Shown: in pieces, positions 25,801 through 38,570 of the stretch | How the letters are laid out: the number at the start of each line of letters is the position of its first letter | Numbering within the stretch: position 1 is the first letter of the stretch | NCBI GenBank assembly: GCA_905250025.1 | Contig: CAJNOJ010000013.1 | Coordinates: 248,001 to 312,000, forward strand | Reading direction: 5' to 3' | DNA length: 64,000 nucleotides | Source of the DNA: Adineta ricciae | Taxonomy: Eukaryota; Rotifera; Eurotatoria; Adinetida; Adinetidae | Notes under the pieces: generated by a model | Database searches by the model: none | Told to the model about the DNA's origin: nothing | What the model saw: the letters and a program-made list of their open reading frames with translations, nothing else | Translations under genes and position numbers: made by a program

Positions 25801-27045
25801 TATCGAAACTATCGTTGTTGTCATAACAGATCAAATTCATGGATTACGTCGATATAATTCCATAATTACACTTGTTACTTGTATAGTTCAATTCGGCCTT
25901 GGCCTTCTGCTGTGCACTGACGTGAGATAATGAGAAAAACAAATCAAAAATTGATTTTATGTTTGATCTTTCTAACCTTTCAGAGTGGTTTGTATTGGAT
26001 CACATTTCTAGATCAGTTCACTGGATCATATCCAGCTTTTGTCATTGGCTTTTTCGAATGTATTGTTATTGCATACATCTACGGTTCGTTGATACCTCTA
26101 TATCTCTTTGGAAATTGACGCTCTGGCGATTTTTAGGATCGAACAACTTCCGTGATGATATCAAAGTGATGCTTGGCGAAAAAGACTGGGGCGTTCGATT
26201 GTTTCCTATTTTTAAAATATGCTGGCTAGTTATAACACCATTATTAATCTTGGTATGCCAGCCAAATAGATTTATTCTTCTCGAACTTGAAATATTTAGG
26301 CCTTAATTATCTTTACATCGATTCATTATCCACCGCTTCAACTTGGACGATATCATTTTCCTCGTTGGTCATACAATCTTGGTTGGGGTCTAACGGCACT
26401 GATTCTATCTGGAGTTGTATTGTATGCAATTTATGCTTTTATACGTACGGTTATTATCGATCGTAATGTAAGAAAGCGAGAGTTCGTTTGAGATGTCATT
26501 GGATGAAAGCTTTGTACTTTTCTTTTAGTCACCACGAGCATTGATCAATCCTGAACCAAAATGGGGACCTTTATTGGATCACAATCGAAAGAAAGTAGTG
26601 TATTATCATGGTGGACACCAAGGTGCGCTCGTTTCTGCAATAGATCGATTGAAAAAACGAACATTATCACGCGAAGCATTAGCTAGATCCAGGGTAAGTG
26701 AAAACTACGAGACTCTACTTTGAAAATCTAACAATAGTCAATCGAAGAAGTTTTCTTTTGGTCATATCATTCAGTATTCATATATCTCTCTGTATCTCTA
26801 GCGATCACGATCATTACCGGATGATGATCGGTAAGATAATTTGCTTGAATTTGTATTTGCACCTTTGATCCGTGCTCTCTCTTTTATGCCTATAACTGCA
26901 GCTTATTCTTGCTTGTATAATCAAGTTGATATGATGACAATGTGTTTTTCTTTTCTAGAGTACTGACGTCTGGATTGCGGACAAAGAACCATCATTATAC
27001 AGCCAACGACCGCCGAGCCGAGTTGGAAGCGAATCTGCTGTTTAA
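22814..27045 (+). CDS. SLC6-family neurotransmitter/amino-acid transporter
   Basis: A twelve-helix transporter of the LeuT fold. About 16 short exons join from ATG 22814 to TAA 27045, with the largest intron (22869-23601) after codon 18. A long Ser-rich, Tyr/Asp-rich N-terminus precedes TM1 ([18 protein letters not shown]). Other landmarks are the EL2 disulfide pair ([10 protein letters not shown]), [20 protein letters not shown] in TM5, [13 protein letters not shown] (TM6), the [16 protein letters not shown] helix (TM7), [20 protein letters not shown], and LGLDSVFASIE (TM8). Gly rather than Asp at the TM1 position used by monoamine transporters suggests an amino-acid or GABA-like substrate. 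The conserved TM1 Asn of GLGNVWRFP is Ala (GCG, 24053-24055) and the TM6 Ser/Thr is Val (25333-25335), so the Na1 site appears broken; the TM7 Asn and the Na2 residues remain. The C-terminus carries no obvious extra domain. Exact substrate unknown. Confidence 0.93.
23441..23462. repeat. GA microsatellite in SLC6 intron 1
   Basis: About ten GA units, slightly interrupted, inside the first, longest intron of the SLC6 gene. Probably neutral. Confidence 0.8.
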
Positions 27046-27151
27046 TTCCAATGAGGACCCATCTTATGGTTATCCTGTATAGAAGTGTTTTTTCTTCACA
27101 TTTTGTAAATTTATTTGTGCGATTAGATACAAAATAAGCAAATAAATAATG

Positions 27152-27760
27152 TTAGTTCCAATTAAGAATGCCTTGATTAGTTAAAATCGGTTGAAATTTA
27201 GTGTCACGAGTTTCATTCGTAAATGTTTCATAGTCTAATTCATCTGCGCGGCGGCCGATAATACTACGTTGCTCAAGATAGCGACCAATGGATTCCATAT
27301 AAGGCAATGAGACACTTCGATTCCAATACGGCTCTTCAATATGTAGCAATTCTCGAATACTTTTTGCTACGAACTAAAGAGAAATTAGTGATTTCACGAA
27401 TATCTTCACGAATAATTTCTTTTTACAATGATATGTTTGAAATCTGTGATGCCGAGAGCATTCAAACGCGAAGCATTACATAAAATCAATCGTCGTCCAT
27501 CTACTTTATTTCGTAGAAAGCATTCCTAAATCCGATTTTAGAGAGAGAAATTGGCTCCTAAAGCAATTGATTTCTCATACTCGATATTGAGGAAAGCCAA
27601 GCATTTCAATATAGTCTGCTACTTGATCACATGACCAGTAAACAGCTTCTGAGATTTGACCAGATTCCATATCCAAAGCTTTCGTACGTTCTAATGACGC
27701 AGTGTCTTCCATACGGCTAAGATCTTGAAGATCGGCCATCGTTTTCGCCATATTAGCCAT
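27152..27760 (-). CDS. SAMD15: SAM domain protein, SAMD15-like
   Basis: Three exons read from ATG 27760 to TAA 27152 on the minus strand. After a short helical N-terminus come the SAM domain pieces: VYWSCDQVADYIEMLGFPQY in exon 1, ECFLRNKVDGRRLILCNASR and LNALGITDFKHI in exon 2, and AKSIRELLHIEE then WNRSVSLPYMESIGRYLEQR in exon 3. The SISLPY-type segment directly after the SAM fold, followed by GxFLEQ, is the arrangement of SAMD15, a little-studied animal protein, so the call rests on layout as well as the SAM fold. SAM domains mediate protein-protein or RNA binding; no catalytic role is implied. The gene faces SLC6 tail to tail (about 106 bp) and is divergent from RacGAP1 with a 400-bp shared upstream region. 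Confidence 0.85.
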
Positions 27761-28159
27761 TTTGAATAGGCTTGTTTGATGAGCGCGAAAGAATAAAACT
27801 GACAGATATCTAATTCTTTCAATGCTTCATTTAGAATTGAAACTGTTGCTAAGAGTTATCCTTCGCTACATTTTCTCTATGTGGCGCCATCTATTATGAA
27901 AATCAAATAACGAACTTTGAAGAAATAATCCTGAATAGAAACTATTTTTTATAGTGAAAATAACTGTTTTACTTTAGTTTTCATTACCCTCAAACTTTGT
28001 CGTTCTCCGTTGGATAATGATAACAAAAGGCGCAGTCTTTCTTCATCGAGTGTCTCTGTTCGCCGTCTATTCTCTAGCATTCCTTGTTTCGATCTATTTG
28101 TTGTAAATAATTCTCCTCTTATAGGTAGATTTCCTTTTTTTCCCTTCTAAATTTCGTTT
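27761..28159. promoter_or_regulatory. Bidirectional promoter region, SAMD15-like / RacGAP1
   Basis: The two start codons are 399 bp apart in opposite directions, and no other frame is present. The region should drive both genes. I see no named element. Confidence 0.6.
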
Positions 28160-30638
28160 ATGGAGACCAACCCAGCCGTCAATTTTAAAGCACGTTTACA
28201 ACGTTTAATAGCCTACCAAGACGTTTTTGCACGTAATAATATTTTAGCACAACGTAGCTGCGACCAGGGTAAGTTCAGCCGAAGACTTGAATACAATGAC
28301 ATATTACTGCTGTTGTCAATAGAATTTAGTGCCTTTCTTAAATTTCACAATGATCTTCGTCGTAAATATGCAGATTTACGAGCGTACTCCGAACAGATGG
28401 ATCGCTACGTTGAACAATATCGAACTGAACTAGCGCGTAAGGATAAAAAAATTCAGTCACAAAGGTATTTTGTTCTTCTACCAGTCTCATGAGCATTGAA
28501 CGAATAATTTTCTTTTAGTTCGCAAATTCTTCGTTTAACTCAACACAATAAGCGTAGCAACGAACGTTTGAACGAATTACAACGATGTCTTGATCAGATT
28601 AAAGGTACCATAACTGGTCAGAATACATTTGACCAATTGCGCGATATACTTCGGTTCGTCTCCTTGAAATGACTCGGCTTGCCTGTACGGTTGTACTGTT
28701 TTGTGTAGGGATTCAGCTATGTCAGATAGTGAAACAACAACTGATTTATCAGATAAGAATTGTACTGGCGAAGAACTTGATTTTGACAATATGAATAATT
28801 TACCCAAAGTCGTCAGTCAATCGACAGGACTTGGTGGAGTCAAACGCAGTAGTAATTCGGGTGATCCAGTGGATCTAAAACGACCAAAACACGATGAAGT
28901 AAGACGAAATCACTTCTCATCTTAAATAATTATCCATTTTCCTCACTTAAATCTAGTCCTACCCAATGGGTCGTATTGTTGCAACAACCACAACTACCGT
29001 TGATATGAATGATCTAAACAATGGACCCGTGGTTATCACATCAGAAATTCATCATGAAGAACATCATCGAGCGACAACAAACATTGCTGATCAATTAGGT
29101 GCCTCACCATATTCAAATATAACCGTTGGAAGACCACAAACTGATCAATATGCATCACCAATGCGCGCACCGGCTCGTCATTCATTGTCTGCACAGCAAC
29201 GACCCAAACAAAAAGTACGCAAACCATCACGACAGTGGCTTGAAAATAAATCAGGTATGAGAAAAGAACACAGTCCCGCCACATGATTCACTTGAAAATT
29301 GCTTTTTGCAGAAGAATCAGAACTAAGTACGGACGATATCTTCTGGTCAAAACATGACGAAGATCAACAGCAACAACAAATTCAACAAACACTCTATCCA
29401 ACATTACCAAAAATAACAAGTCCGCCATCACAACAACAGAAAACATTAACACCATCTACACCCATTCAACACACAGCTACTCCACCAAGTCTGATGAAGT
29501 CAAGTCCATCAAGTATTGGTACATTACGTGCACGTGCACATAATTTTATTTCGCGAAACATACTTATTCCAGAAACATGCTGTGTGGTAAGGAGCAGATG
29601 ATTTCCAGCGCTTTTGTCTTACATTTACATTTTTTTCCTTCGTTATTAGTGTCTCAAACGTATTCATTTCGGTAAATTAGCTTATCGTTGTCAAGCATGC
29701 AGTGCTCTGTGTCATACGGGCTGTAAAGAAAATTGTGCAACACTTTGTTTACCTAATGTCAAAACACCCAGTCGTGGTGCTGTTTCCAAATTCACTTCGC
29801 GTGAAAGCAACCAGTTACAAGTACCTGCTCTACTTGTACATTGCGTCAAAGAAATCGAACAACGTGGATTACAAGAAGTGGGCATCTATCGATTGAATGT
29901 GTACGTATATTAAGCGAGACATTTCTCGTCGAAATAACGCAGAAAATTTCCATTTAGTGTGGAAGGTCAAGTCAAAGAATTAAAAGATCGAATTCTTAAA
30001 TCACGCACGGGCTTATTCGATCTATCTCATTACAATGATATTCATTTAATCTGTGGCGTAGTGAAAGATTTTCTTCGTTCACTATCAGAATCTTTACTAA
30101 CAAATGCATTATGGAAATCGTTTGCTAATGTTATCGAAGAAGAGTCCGATTTTGTTAAACAACAGAATTTCGATGCTCTTATTCAACAATTACCCAAACC
30201 AAATCGAGATACATTAGCATTTATGATTCTTCATTTACAACGCGTGGCAATTTCACCACTTTGTCGAATGCCAATACTCAATTTAAGTCGAACAATGGTA
30301 AGGAAAAAATCTCCTCAACTACAATACGTCCAACCTATGAAATTCGTTCGTTTATTCAATTTTAGGGACCAGCTATTATTGGTTATTCATCGAAACATGT
30401 ATCTGGTATTGACATTGTCGGTGAAACGTACAAACAAACAAAAATTCTTGAATTTTTTCTTAAAATGTCATCTGATTATTGGTCGAAATTTTTGATTGAG
30501 AATGACAATCCTGCACCATCAGCTCCAGTTAATAAACAACAAATCAGTACACCTACATTAACACGTCTTCAGCATTATCAAAATACACCTCCGACAAATT
30601 ATCCAGCTCCAGCTAATACATTCTTTTCTCCACTTTAA
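28160..30638 (+). CDS. RACGAP1: RacGAP1 (MgcRacGAP/CYK-4), centralspindlin subunit
   Basis: A GTPase-activating protein for Rho-family GTPases that, with the MKLP1 kinesin, forms centralspindlin at the spindle midzone and drives cytokinesis. Ten or so exons read to TAA 30638. The N-terminal exons (about residues 1-140) are a coiled coil (FHNDLRRKYADLRAYSEQMD). A Gln/Thr/Pro-rich linker follows. The C1 domain fits the metal pattern exactly: AHNFISRN, then CCVC, YRCQACSALCHTGC and the last Cys of CATLC. The RhoGAP domain has the Arg finger in EVGIYRLNV, then ELKDRILKSRTGLFDL and CGVVKDFLRSL, then GPAIIGYSSKHVSG. Order and length match the family. The position usually Pro in FLRxLPEPL is Ser here (FLRSLSESLL), which needs no loss of activity. 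Confidence 0.94.
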
Positions 30639-33600
30639 ACATCCAAACTGTTCCATCCATCTCTCGTATTTTTACTTATATCTATTGGAGAATTTTGTTA
30701 TCTATAATATTTGTTAAAAATCTTCATTTATTCGTTACCTCCCGAAAAACTCATCGTTTCTTCGCTTGTAGATTTTTTTTCTTATCTAAATATGTATGTG
30801 TATATTGTACTAGAGGATTCGCGAAATAGAATAAATATCCATATATAGAGAACAAAACGCTTCGAAATGAGTTCGGGGTGAATGAGGAATGAAGATTCCT
30901 CTTACGTCAATCTCAATTTGTCAACTTCAGTACGACTTTCTTTTGTAATCATGTCAACGAGCAATCGCAAGCGATTATCGTTTCTTCCTACTTGGAAACT
31001 GATGTTCTAACGTTGTCAATACATGAAATTTATTTGGCTAGAAGATCATTTATAATATTTCTGAAGAATAAGATGCCATTCAGGAACTAAACGTACAAAT
31101 CTATGTCAAACAGTGATATACACATTTGATCTGACGGAAATGTAGATGTATATGATTAACATCGATTCAATCTCTTTCAGATTGGGCTATATATGGCATG
31201 ATTAATCGGATGTTTCTGTCGAAAAATTCCGGAATTTCTTTGATATACAGTTAACGCTTCGATATCTGCATATCTATGCAAGAGCGTACTTTTACAGTTG
31301 ATCTTCGTCCATCCAGAAGTTAACGTTAGTTCATGTTAGAAAGGGCACGCCGGAAAATTTTTTCTATTATTTAGCAAAAGATCGTTTATTTGATATCATT
31401 CATTTCCCTTGGACTATAAGATAATATTCTAGTTTCTTTTTGCACTAATTTCCCTTTTCCTCTCCATTCACTCGTATGAAAGATCACATCACATGCAAAG
31501 AGCGTGGCTCTCATCAGGAGAAAACTAGTTAACTTTCTATACATCTGAGAGATAATTTTCGAACACGTTTCTCTCTGTCTTTTTTTTACAGTCGACTAAT
31601 AATGCAGTCTGAGTCCTATCTCATTAGAATCAGCCGGATTTCAGCGGAAATGCTTTAGTCACGTATGTCATATTTATTAATTTCATCAGAGAACGCAGTT
31701 ATTTTTGTTTCTAAATTTATATTTCGTTGTCTTCTTAAGCGTATCTAGTAAATACAGCGACATATCGGACAAATTGCATCATGATCGATCGATGCGTTCT
31801 CTCTTGCTGATAGAGAGAAGCTATTTCCTAATAGGATCTCGTTCTTCTCATCAGACGAAGATATGTGAGAGATTAAGAAAAATGGAAAAAATCCTCATCT
31901 CGATATAAGAAGGAAGAATCCATCGAGAACAAAAGAAAAAGAAGAGAGAAATTGTTTTCATAGTTTTTGGATTGTCTATCCGAAACATTAAAAATCAACA
32001 ATAATGTCAGATTTTATTAGCTTAAGATAAAAACCTTGATTTGACAAGATCCGTCAAGAGAAGACAAAATATTCACTTATCTCGATCGTTCGAGTGAATA
32101 AAATGATAAATGTTCGCGCCGAGATCAAGTTTTTCCTTCTTGTTTGATCGGAAACGTCAATAAATCATGACGAAATGAAATATCACCTTGCTACTAACAA
32201 TATGTTCGTGATTTTTTCCCTTCTAAACTAATTTTCTCTTTGTTAAGTTCACTTACTGATATACTCGCGTTTATAAGATCTATTTACATTATATTGTATC
32301 TTTAGGCGATCTACTTCTGATAATTCCATTAATCTCATTCTTATTACTTTAATACTTGTTCATCGTCCTCGGTCTTCTTTCCTTCTCTTCTCTTTTTTCT
32401 CCTTCTAATGATGGCATCAGCAATTTTCTCTCGTATTGTGACTACGATCATTTTATTCAACGATATTTCCAAGTAGAATATTTCATCAATTGATAAGAGA
32501 GAGAGAGAGAGAGAGGAAGAAAGAGGATCGCGTTAGATAGTTGTGAATGCAACTACTGAGACAAATTGATAACAATGATAGATGCTTTTCTTGTGTCGTC
32601 GGATGTCCTCTTCTATATCTCTCGATTTTTTTGTTCTATTTTTTCTTTCTTGTTCGAATCTACGACTTGATGGAAGTTATTAGAGAATAGTTTTCTTCGC
32701 TCGCGCGTTTTTTTATTGCCGGTGCTTATTCGGTACTAATATTGCATCGTTCTAATTGAGTCTGACTCGTCCGTGCATGGAAAGATATCAGTCGATTTGC
32801 CTCGGTCTGGCCTACACACATCGAATTGCACTAAAACGATGTTAGACAGACACGCAATTTCATCAGCATTCTTCTCGGAGTTTTTTTCAGATCTTTATAT
32901 ACGATGTGTGTGGTTTAGCTTTTCTAATCTTGAACAATGAGCGTGACTGAAATCGATGTTTTGATTATTACTCAAACTAGTCTCATTAAAAATTGTTTAA
33001 AACAGGAAACAAACAGATTGAACTACTTGTCTTAGTGAAAAGATGTCTTTTACAGAAAACTTGCAACAATTAATTTGCTTTGTTTTCTCTTACCTCGATG
33101 AAGTTATATTTAGTAAATTAATTATCTATACAATTGAAAAAAGGCAGATAAGTAGAATAGTTTCCCCATTCAGACCCAATTCTCAGAAATATATCAACTT
33201 TTTCCTCTACCACAGATCGAGATCTCAAATCTGCTTGTAATACTCGCATTCCATGTGAAAAATCAGCTAAACGAATGTTGATTTTTAACTTTTCTACAAC
33301 CATCCCTTCTTCTTCTTCTTGAATGCATCGCACATAGCCACGCGCGCATTACTAATTGCCATTAGTTTTTCTAGAAATGAGACATCAGCGCCTTTACTCG
33401 CGATTTTGCAGAGTGCCAAATACAAGTTACTGGAGAGTGAAAGAGTGAATATATATATAGATATGTGGTGTATTTCCATTTTCTGCCCCTGCCAATCTTC
33501 TTCTTCTTCGTTTTTTTTCTTTTATGATGGTAATAGTACCAATTTAACATTACCATCTGTCTGTCAATCATAGAATATCCGAAATAGAGTGAAGAAAAAC

Positions 33601-33859
33601 AAGAGAAATAGCGGTTTATGAAATAGAACCGATATATTATGTCACTCGATGTGCCATATTGTTTTCATTCTTATCAAACGATTCTCGAGCGTACTTTAGT
33701 AACGACCGAAATGAGTAATAAAAGAGCTTCTATAGATATATATTTCTTTTCTAGGTAATCTTAACTGCAATCATTGGATAAACGTACTGTTTGTGATATC
33801 AGACTGGAAATCGATGTAATTTATATTGACGAAATTAACTTCTTCGAAACAATAGACAA
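30639..33859. other. Large intergenic region between RacGAP1 and NDRG
   Basis: About 3.2 kb without a supported gene. AATAAA near 30830 is a candidate RacGAP1 poly(A) signal. A GA run lies at 32496-32516. Short frames (31705-31908, 33043-33573) overlap on both strands and carry no family signal. It may act as upstream regulatory DNA or long UTR. Confidence 0.45.
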
Positions 33860-33922
33860 ATGGACGCACCAATTCGAGAAAAAATACTTCGATTTCAAAT
33901 GAGCAGTCCTGCTCAAGAACAG
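33860..33922 (+). other. Candidate alternative first coding exon of NDRG
   Basis: ATG at 33860 opens 21 codons (MDAPIREKILRFQMSSPAQE plus Gln) ending in a phase-0 donor (CAG|GTATTG at 33922/33923). NDRG exons downstream begin in phase 0, so this exon could join them as an alternative start in place of the exon at 35874. Basic and hydrophilic. The link to NDRG rests only on phase and position, so the call is tentative. Confidence 0.3.
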
Positions 33923-35873
33923 GTATTGCAAGAAGATTTCTATTTCTGTGAGAGCAAACGCGCGAATTTGTACGAGAAAAGCGGCAACAAATTACGTGGA
34001 TCTGTTTTCTTAGATATAACTTGTCTCACACACTGCATAATAATTATTATCGGAAAGTAAACGATGATGGATGAGGAAGGTTTGCTTTTTTTCTCATTAG
34101 AGCATTACCAGAATTACTCGATGTCGAGTTTTCTTCGTTGTCTCTTGTAAACTTCAAAAACATACCAATTAATTTTATTCAAGATAGTTTGCTGAGAGAT
34201 AATTCTCGATGATGTGTGAACCTTGTGCACGTTTTTACTGAACTTTCGAGAACTGTTGCCGAATAAGAGAATAAAAAGAGAACTTTGACAGACCGATAAT
34301 TTTTCGACAGATGGCAGTCTTAACCTCAGGCGAAATCATAAAAAATTCAATGCTCTTCAAGCAGTATTTAGACTAATAATATTCAAACCAGTTAAATTTA
34401 CTTTTGTCTCCAAGTTAAATGGTTTATTAAAGTCTCAATAGAAATAATCAAAGCACACACGTTCAGTATTTCAGTTCTTGTCTGTCGAAAATCAATATTG
34501 ATCTTGTCATTACACTTGAGAGTTTCTCTGGAACAAATCTAAAGTGTCGTGTGTTAAATATATAATATTGATTAATTCTCGACATTATAAGCATATGTAT
34601 GAGCTGAAGATAACCTTCAATATGAATAGCGCAGTTTCATTTCTTTTCGTAGACAACAATAGGGTAGATCTATCTCTCTCTCTCTCGTTCTGTTCTTCAT
34701 GATATAACTTGTGGCTCTTTTTTCATCGATTACGATAAAATAATGATCAGATCCGTCGATTCAAGAATACGAGAAGAATAAAACGTCTTGTAGAAGAAAA
34801 AAAAATATCATTTCCAGACAACATTTCTTCTCTACAAATATACAGTCGTGCTCGCACATGTGTTCTTCATAATTGTATCATCAGCTCTTTCCTTTGTGCG
34901 ATTGCATATCGTTCGACTTCTTCTTCATTCTTTTTCACGTTGTATAGACATACTCTCCGACACCGGATGTCATTTGGGCTCGAACGAGCGAGCAAGCAAG
35001 CAAATGACGACCGCGTCGACAACCACTATTCTTGCTCTAGACCACTACAAGAAACGCGCAATAGTAGAAAAGGAGGAAAACTCTGTATGGAAGTGTAGAA
35101 TGGAAGAATATTAAAGCTGAAACGAGGATGCTAGGATTTCTTTTTCTTTCCTCATTCTCTCCTTTTTTTTACCGTTCTGTTCTTTAGCTTTCCTAAAGTA
35201 GGAAAACAAGCAAAAAGTCCAACATTATATGTTGAATGTAATAGAACGAATTCCGAGAAGCTACGACAATTGTTGCTGCATTTCTATGACGGAAGCATTC
35301 TTTTTGTTTCTATACATGTCTAGAAAACGAGCGAGTGACAAAGAAAGACAAACAGCTAGTTATATTTTTTCATTAATTTTTTCGATGAAAAAGCAACGAG
35401 GTCGAAGAGATGAGCTTCAATTTCTTTTCGAGAACAGATCGCTATCAGCTGGAGATTTTTTGTTAATGCGTCAAATTATTTAGTCACCGGGCGTTAAATT
35501 TATCTATACTTTTTCTCATAATTCTCTTTTACATCGTTCACCGTTGTCGCACTGTTAACATGCGCGCTTTTTCTCTTTCTCGTATGCGAAAGAGTCTGGT
35601 TTCAACCACAAACGCTCGGTAACTTGCGTTTGTACATCACTCTCCCTCTCTCTCTTCTGTCGCACTTTTTCTATATATAGGTACACATAAGTCCGTTCTA
35701 TTTCTTCTCGCTGACTGAACAAATATACATACATGCGCGCACACACGTTTACATATATGTATATTCAGTTTGTATCAAGAGCAAAAGGGCCCGTCTGATA
35801 CGATTTACTTTTTTTTTCATATAAAAAAGACAGAAAACGCTTGAATTGAAGTTTTATTCGTATTATATACAAT
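33923..35873. other. NDRG upstream region
   Basis: No supported exon. A CT run lies at 34672-34686. The open frames at 34848-35114 and 35229-35483 (plus) and 35555-35746 (minus) have no family signature and look like chance. If the exon at 33860 belongs to NDRG, this is its first intron and probably contains the second promoter. Confidence 0.4.
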
Positions 35874-38570
35874 ATGGAAGAAACTGATCGTGTAGGATTA
35901 CTTGAAAAACTTGGAACAGTTCAACAAAACCAAGTAAGTGCTTCCAATCTTCGTTTCTGCCGTTGAGTAATAAATAAAACTCCTATACGTTATGAAGGAC
36001 GAATGTAGACAGAATATTACTACTCCCTTACGCTAGATATAACGCATATGTTTCGTCTCTTCATCAAGCATAAAGATTTAAGATGAAATAACCATGTTAT
36101 TATTTTATATTTGATTTTCGTAGAATTCAAGTCTTCCAGTAAGTTTAGATAACATGCTCTAGCTGCTAACTAACAAATAGCTTGATTTCAGCTGAGTATC
36201 GAATGTTTATGAATGGTTTTCTATTTAGAAATATGTGATCCGCTCGAACAAACTCGGTCTTGATTATACTGCATGGGTTCAAGTAAGAATTCGTTTGAAC
36301 GGAAAAACGACTGCATGAGTTTCTTCTAGGACGACACTGGAAATAATTCGAAATGTTACGTTTTAACTATTCATGATATCGGTTGTAGCCGTAAGTAGAT
36401 TTTAACCTTTACATGTCGAATAAAACGAGATAATCGAGTCATTTCAGATTCAGTTTTTACCGAATTCGTCTCTCAACCGGAAATGCGTGCTCTGTAAGTG
36501 CTGAAATATCATCGAATCGACACAATCTATTTTGGGCTATTTTAGTAAACAACGAATTGTTTGGGTACATGTGGACTTGCCTGGACAAGAGGATGATGCT
36601 GCTGCTTTACCTATTGAGTAATGAATTCAATTTTTATCTTTCATTCGTAACCTGCTTTGTCGTTTAGAAAATATCCATCGTTAGATGATATCGCTAGTGA
36701 ATTAATCAATATTGTTGATCATTTAAATATTCCACAAGCAGTTATCTTTGGCGAGGGTGCAGGTGCAAATATTGCATGTCGTTTTGCTATTGAATATCCA
36801 ACGCGTGTCCATGGCCTTGTACTTGTTCATCCAACTGGTACAACTGCGGGTTTTATGGAAATGATGAAGGACAAGCTTAATAACTGGAAACTAATCCATA
36901 AAGGAATGAATCCTGACGCTGAAGCTTATCTCATTTGGCATCGATTTGGTCGAGTATGTTATTTCGTTCTAATAACACTTCGTTATATTGTTTCTGTTTG
37001 CTTTTAGGATGCAGCAAAGGTATGTACAACTGTGCTTAAGTGTAATGTGATGAGTTTGGATGTGCTTTCTTGGCTTTTCTGCATCCTGTTCATAATGAAT
37101 ACCAGCATTTTCACGATTCTCTATCTATACATAGAAAATTGATCGAAAAAACTCTCTTAAAGTATGAATAGATAATTCAATTAGATTGTGCCCTCACAAA
37201 AATTACCATGACCTAGTTTTTTCGTATGATTTCATTTGATTTTATAGTCTAGCGACGATCAGAACAAGAACAAGGTGTAGTTTCAATATAATTTCGTTCA
37301 AGACTTTAGTTAATCTAAGCATGAGATGTTCTGCGTCTATAATTTCCTTCGTATTCATTTTCTCTTGTGCTCTTCTTCTTGTTTCGTATGTGTATTTGAC
37401 ACGATAAATCTTTGCAGAATTCGATGTTTGCCAAGTATTCAAATAATGTCAAGGTATCAAATTACTCATATTGATCTACTAACAGACTAGAGATTTGCTG
37501 CATGAATGTTCATTAACATGTTTACTAGTTGTATTTCAAGTAATTGGGAAGGAAACGGCAGTGTTTTAGATGTTTTTTTTTCTGTAGGGTTATGGTGATT
37601 CTCAATTACTTGAAGCAAATATTCGTGAATTTTCGGAGAAGCTTTATCAGAAGCGTACGGCAAAGAATTTGGCATTGTTTATGGACGCATTTTTGAAGTA
37701 ACAGACAGAAGAATTAATTTAATTCCAAGAAAATCCTTTCATTTTCTCTGCTTATTTATAGTCGCACTAATCTGGTCGATAAATTAGACAAATTAACGTA
37801 AGTTGTTCGTCGTGAATTCTATTCGCATATAGATACTTTTCCATTCCCAAGGGAAATTTCAATGAGATTTCGAATTGCAATGTAACATGACACTATTAGT
37901 TGACTATGCAAACAAAACTGTCTTGTTTCATGAGAGGAATCGTTGAGTTTCCACTGGATATCAGTGGAAGTCGTGGAGAAGGAGAAACTCATAAAAAAAA
38001 TGTAATCCTAGATCGATATGTCTGGATTATTCCGATGGTTGATAATGTTCTTATCATCTGTTTCTATACGAAAGAAATGTTTATTTGTAGAGTTGACTGT
38101 TTGGTAGCCGTCGGCAAGAAGAGCTCTGTAATTAGTACGACAGAGAAATTCTATGAACGACTACGTGATTCACGCAACAATCCTCAAAAAATGGTCAATT
38201 CACCATTGCTTATTGCAGATGATGTTGGTGATGTTCTTGGTGAAGCTGTAAGGCACGAATTCTTCGCTATTCAATTATCAAACATCTTTCTTTCTATCTA
38301 GCCTGATGTCCTAGCCAAATCAATGCAATTCTTCTTACAAGGCATTGGATTATGTATGTATCTCTCCGAGCAATCTTCATTTGTTCTATTGTATCTTTCT
38401 TTTCAGTATCTGGCTTACCTATGGAAGCAGGTTTAGTCGGTTTAGGACGTTTATCTCGAGCAATGTCCATGGAAGATGCTGATCGGCCACGACGTAGCTC
38501 TGTACTCTCGACACCACCTACAACGACTTCACCAACAACAGTTGGTTCACCACCCAAATTTCCTTTATAA
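35874..38570 (+). CDS. NDRG: NDRG family protein (N-myc downstream-regulated)
   Basis: An alpha/beta-hydrolase-like protein of the NDRG family, cytosolic and generally thought non-catalytic, linked to stress response and membrane traffic. Many short exons join in frame. Family landmarks are VLTIHDIGCSHSVFTEF, the WVHVDLPGQEDDAA turn, YPSLDDIASELINIVDHLNI, IFGEGAGANIACRFAIEYP (the nucleophile elbow reads GEGAG, so the Ser of active hydrolases is absent, as in known NDRGs), and HGLVLVHPTG. The C-terminal part is VDCLVAVGKKS and LAKSMQFFLQGIGL, ending in a Ser/Thr/Pro tail resembling the phosphorylated tail of vertebrate NDRGs. Three tiny in-phase exons are present: 15 nt (36124-36138), 12 nt (37008-37019) and a candidate 36 nt (37418-37453). 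Each encodes whole codons, so they may be alternatively included. Confidence 0.92.
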
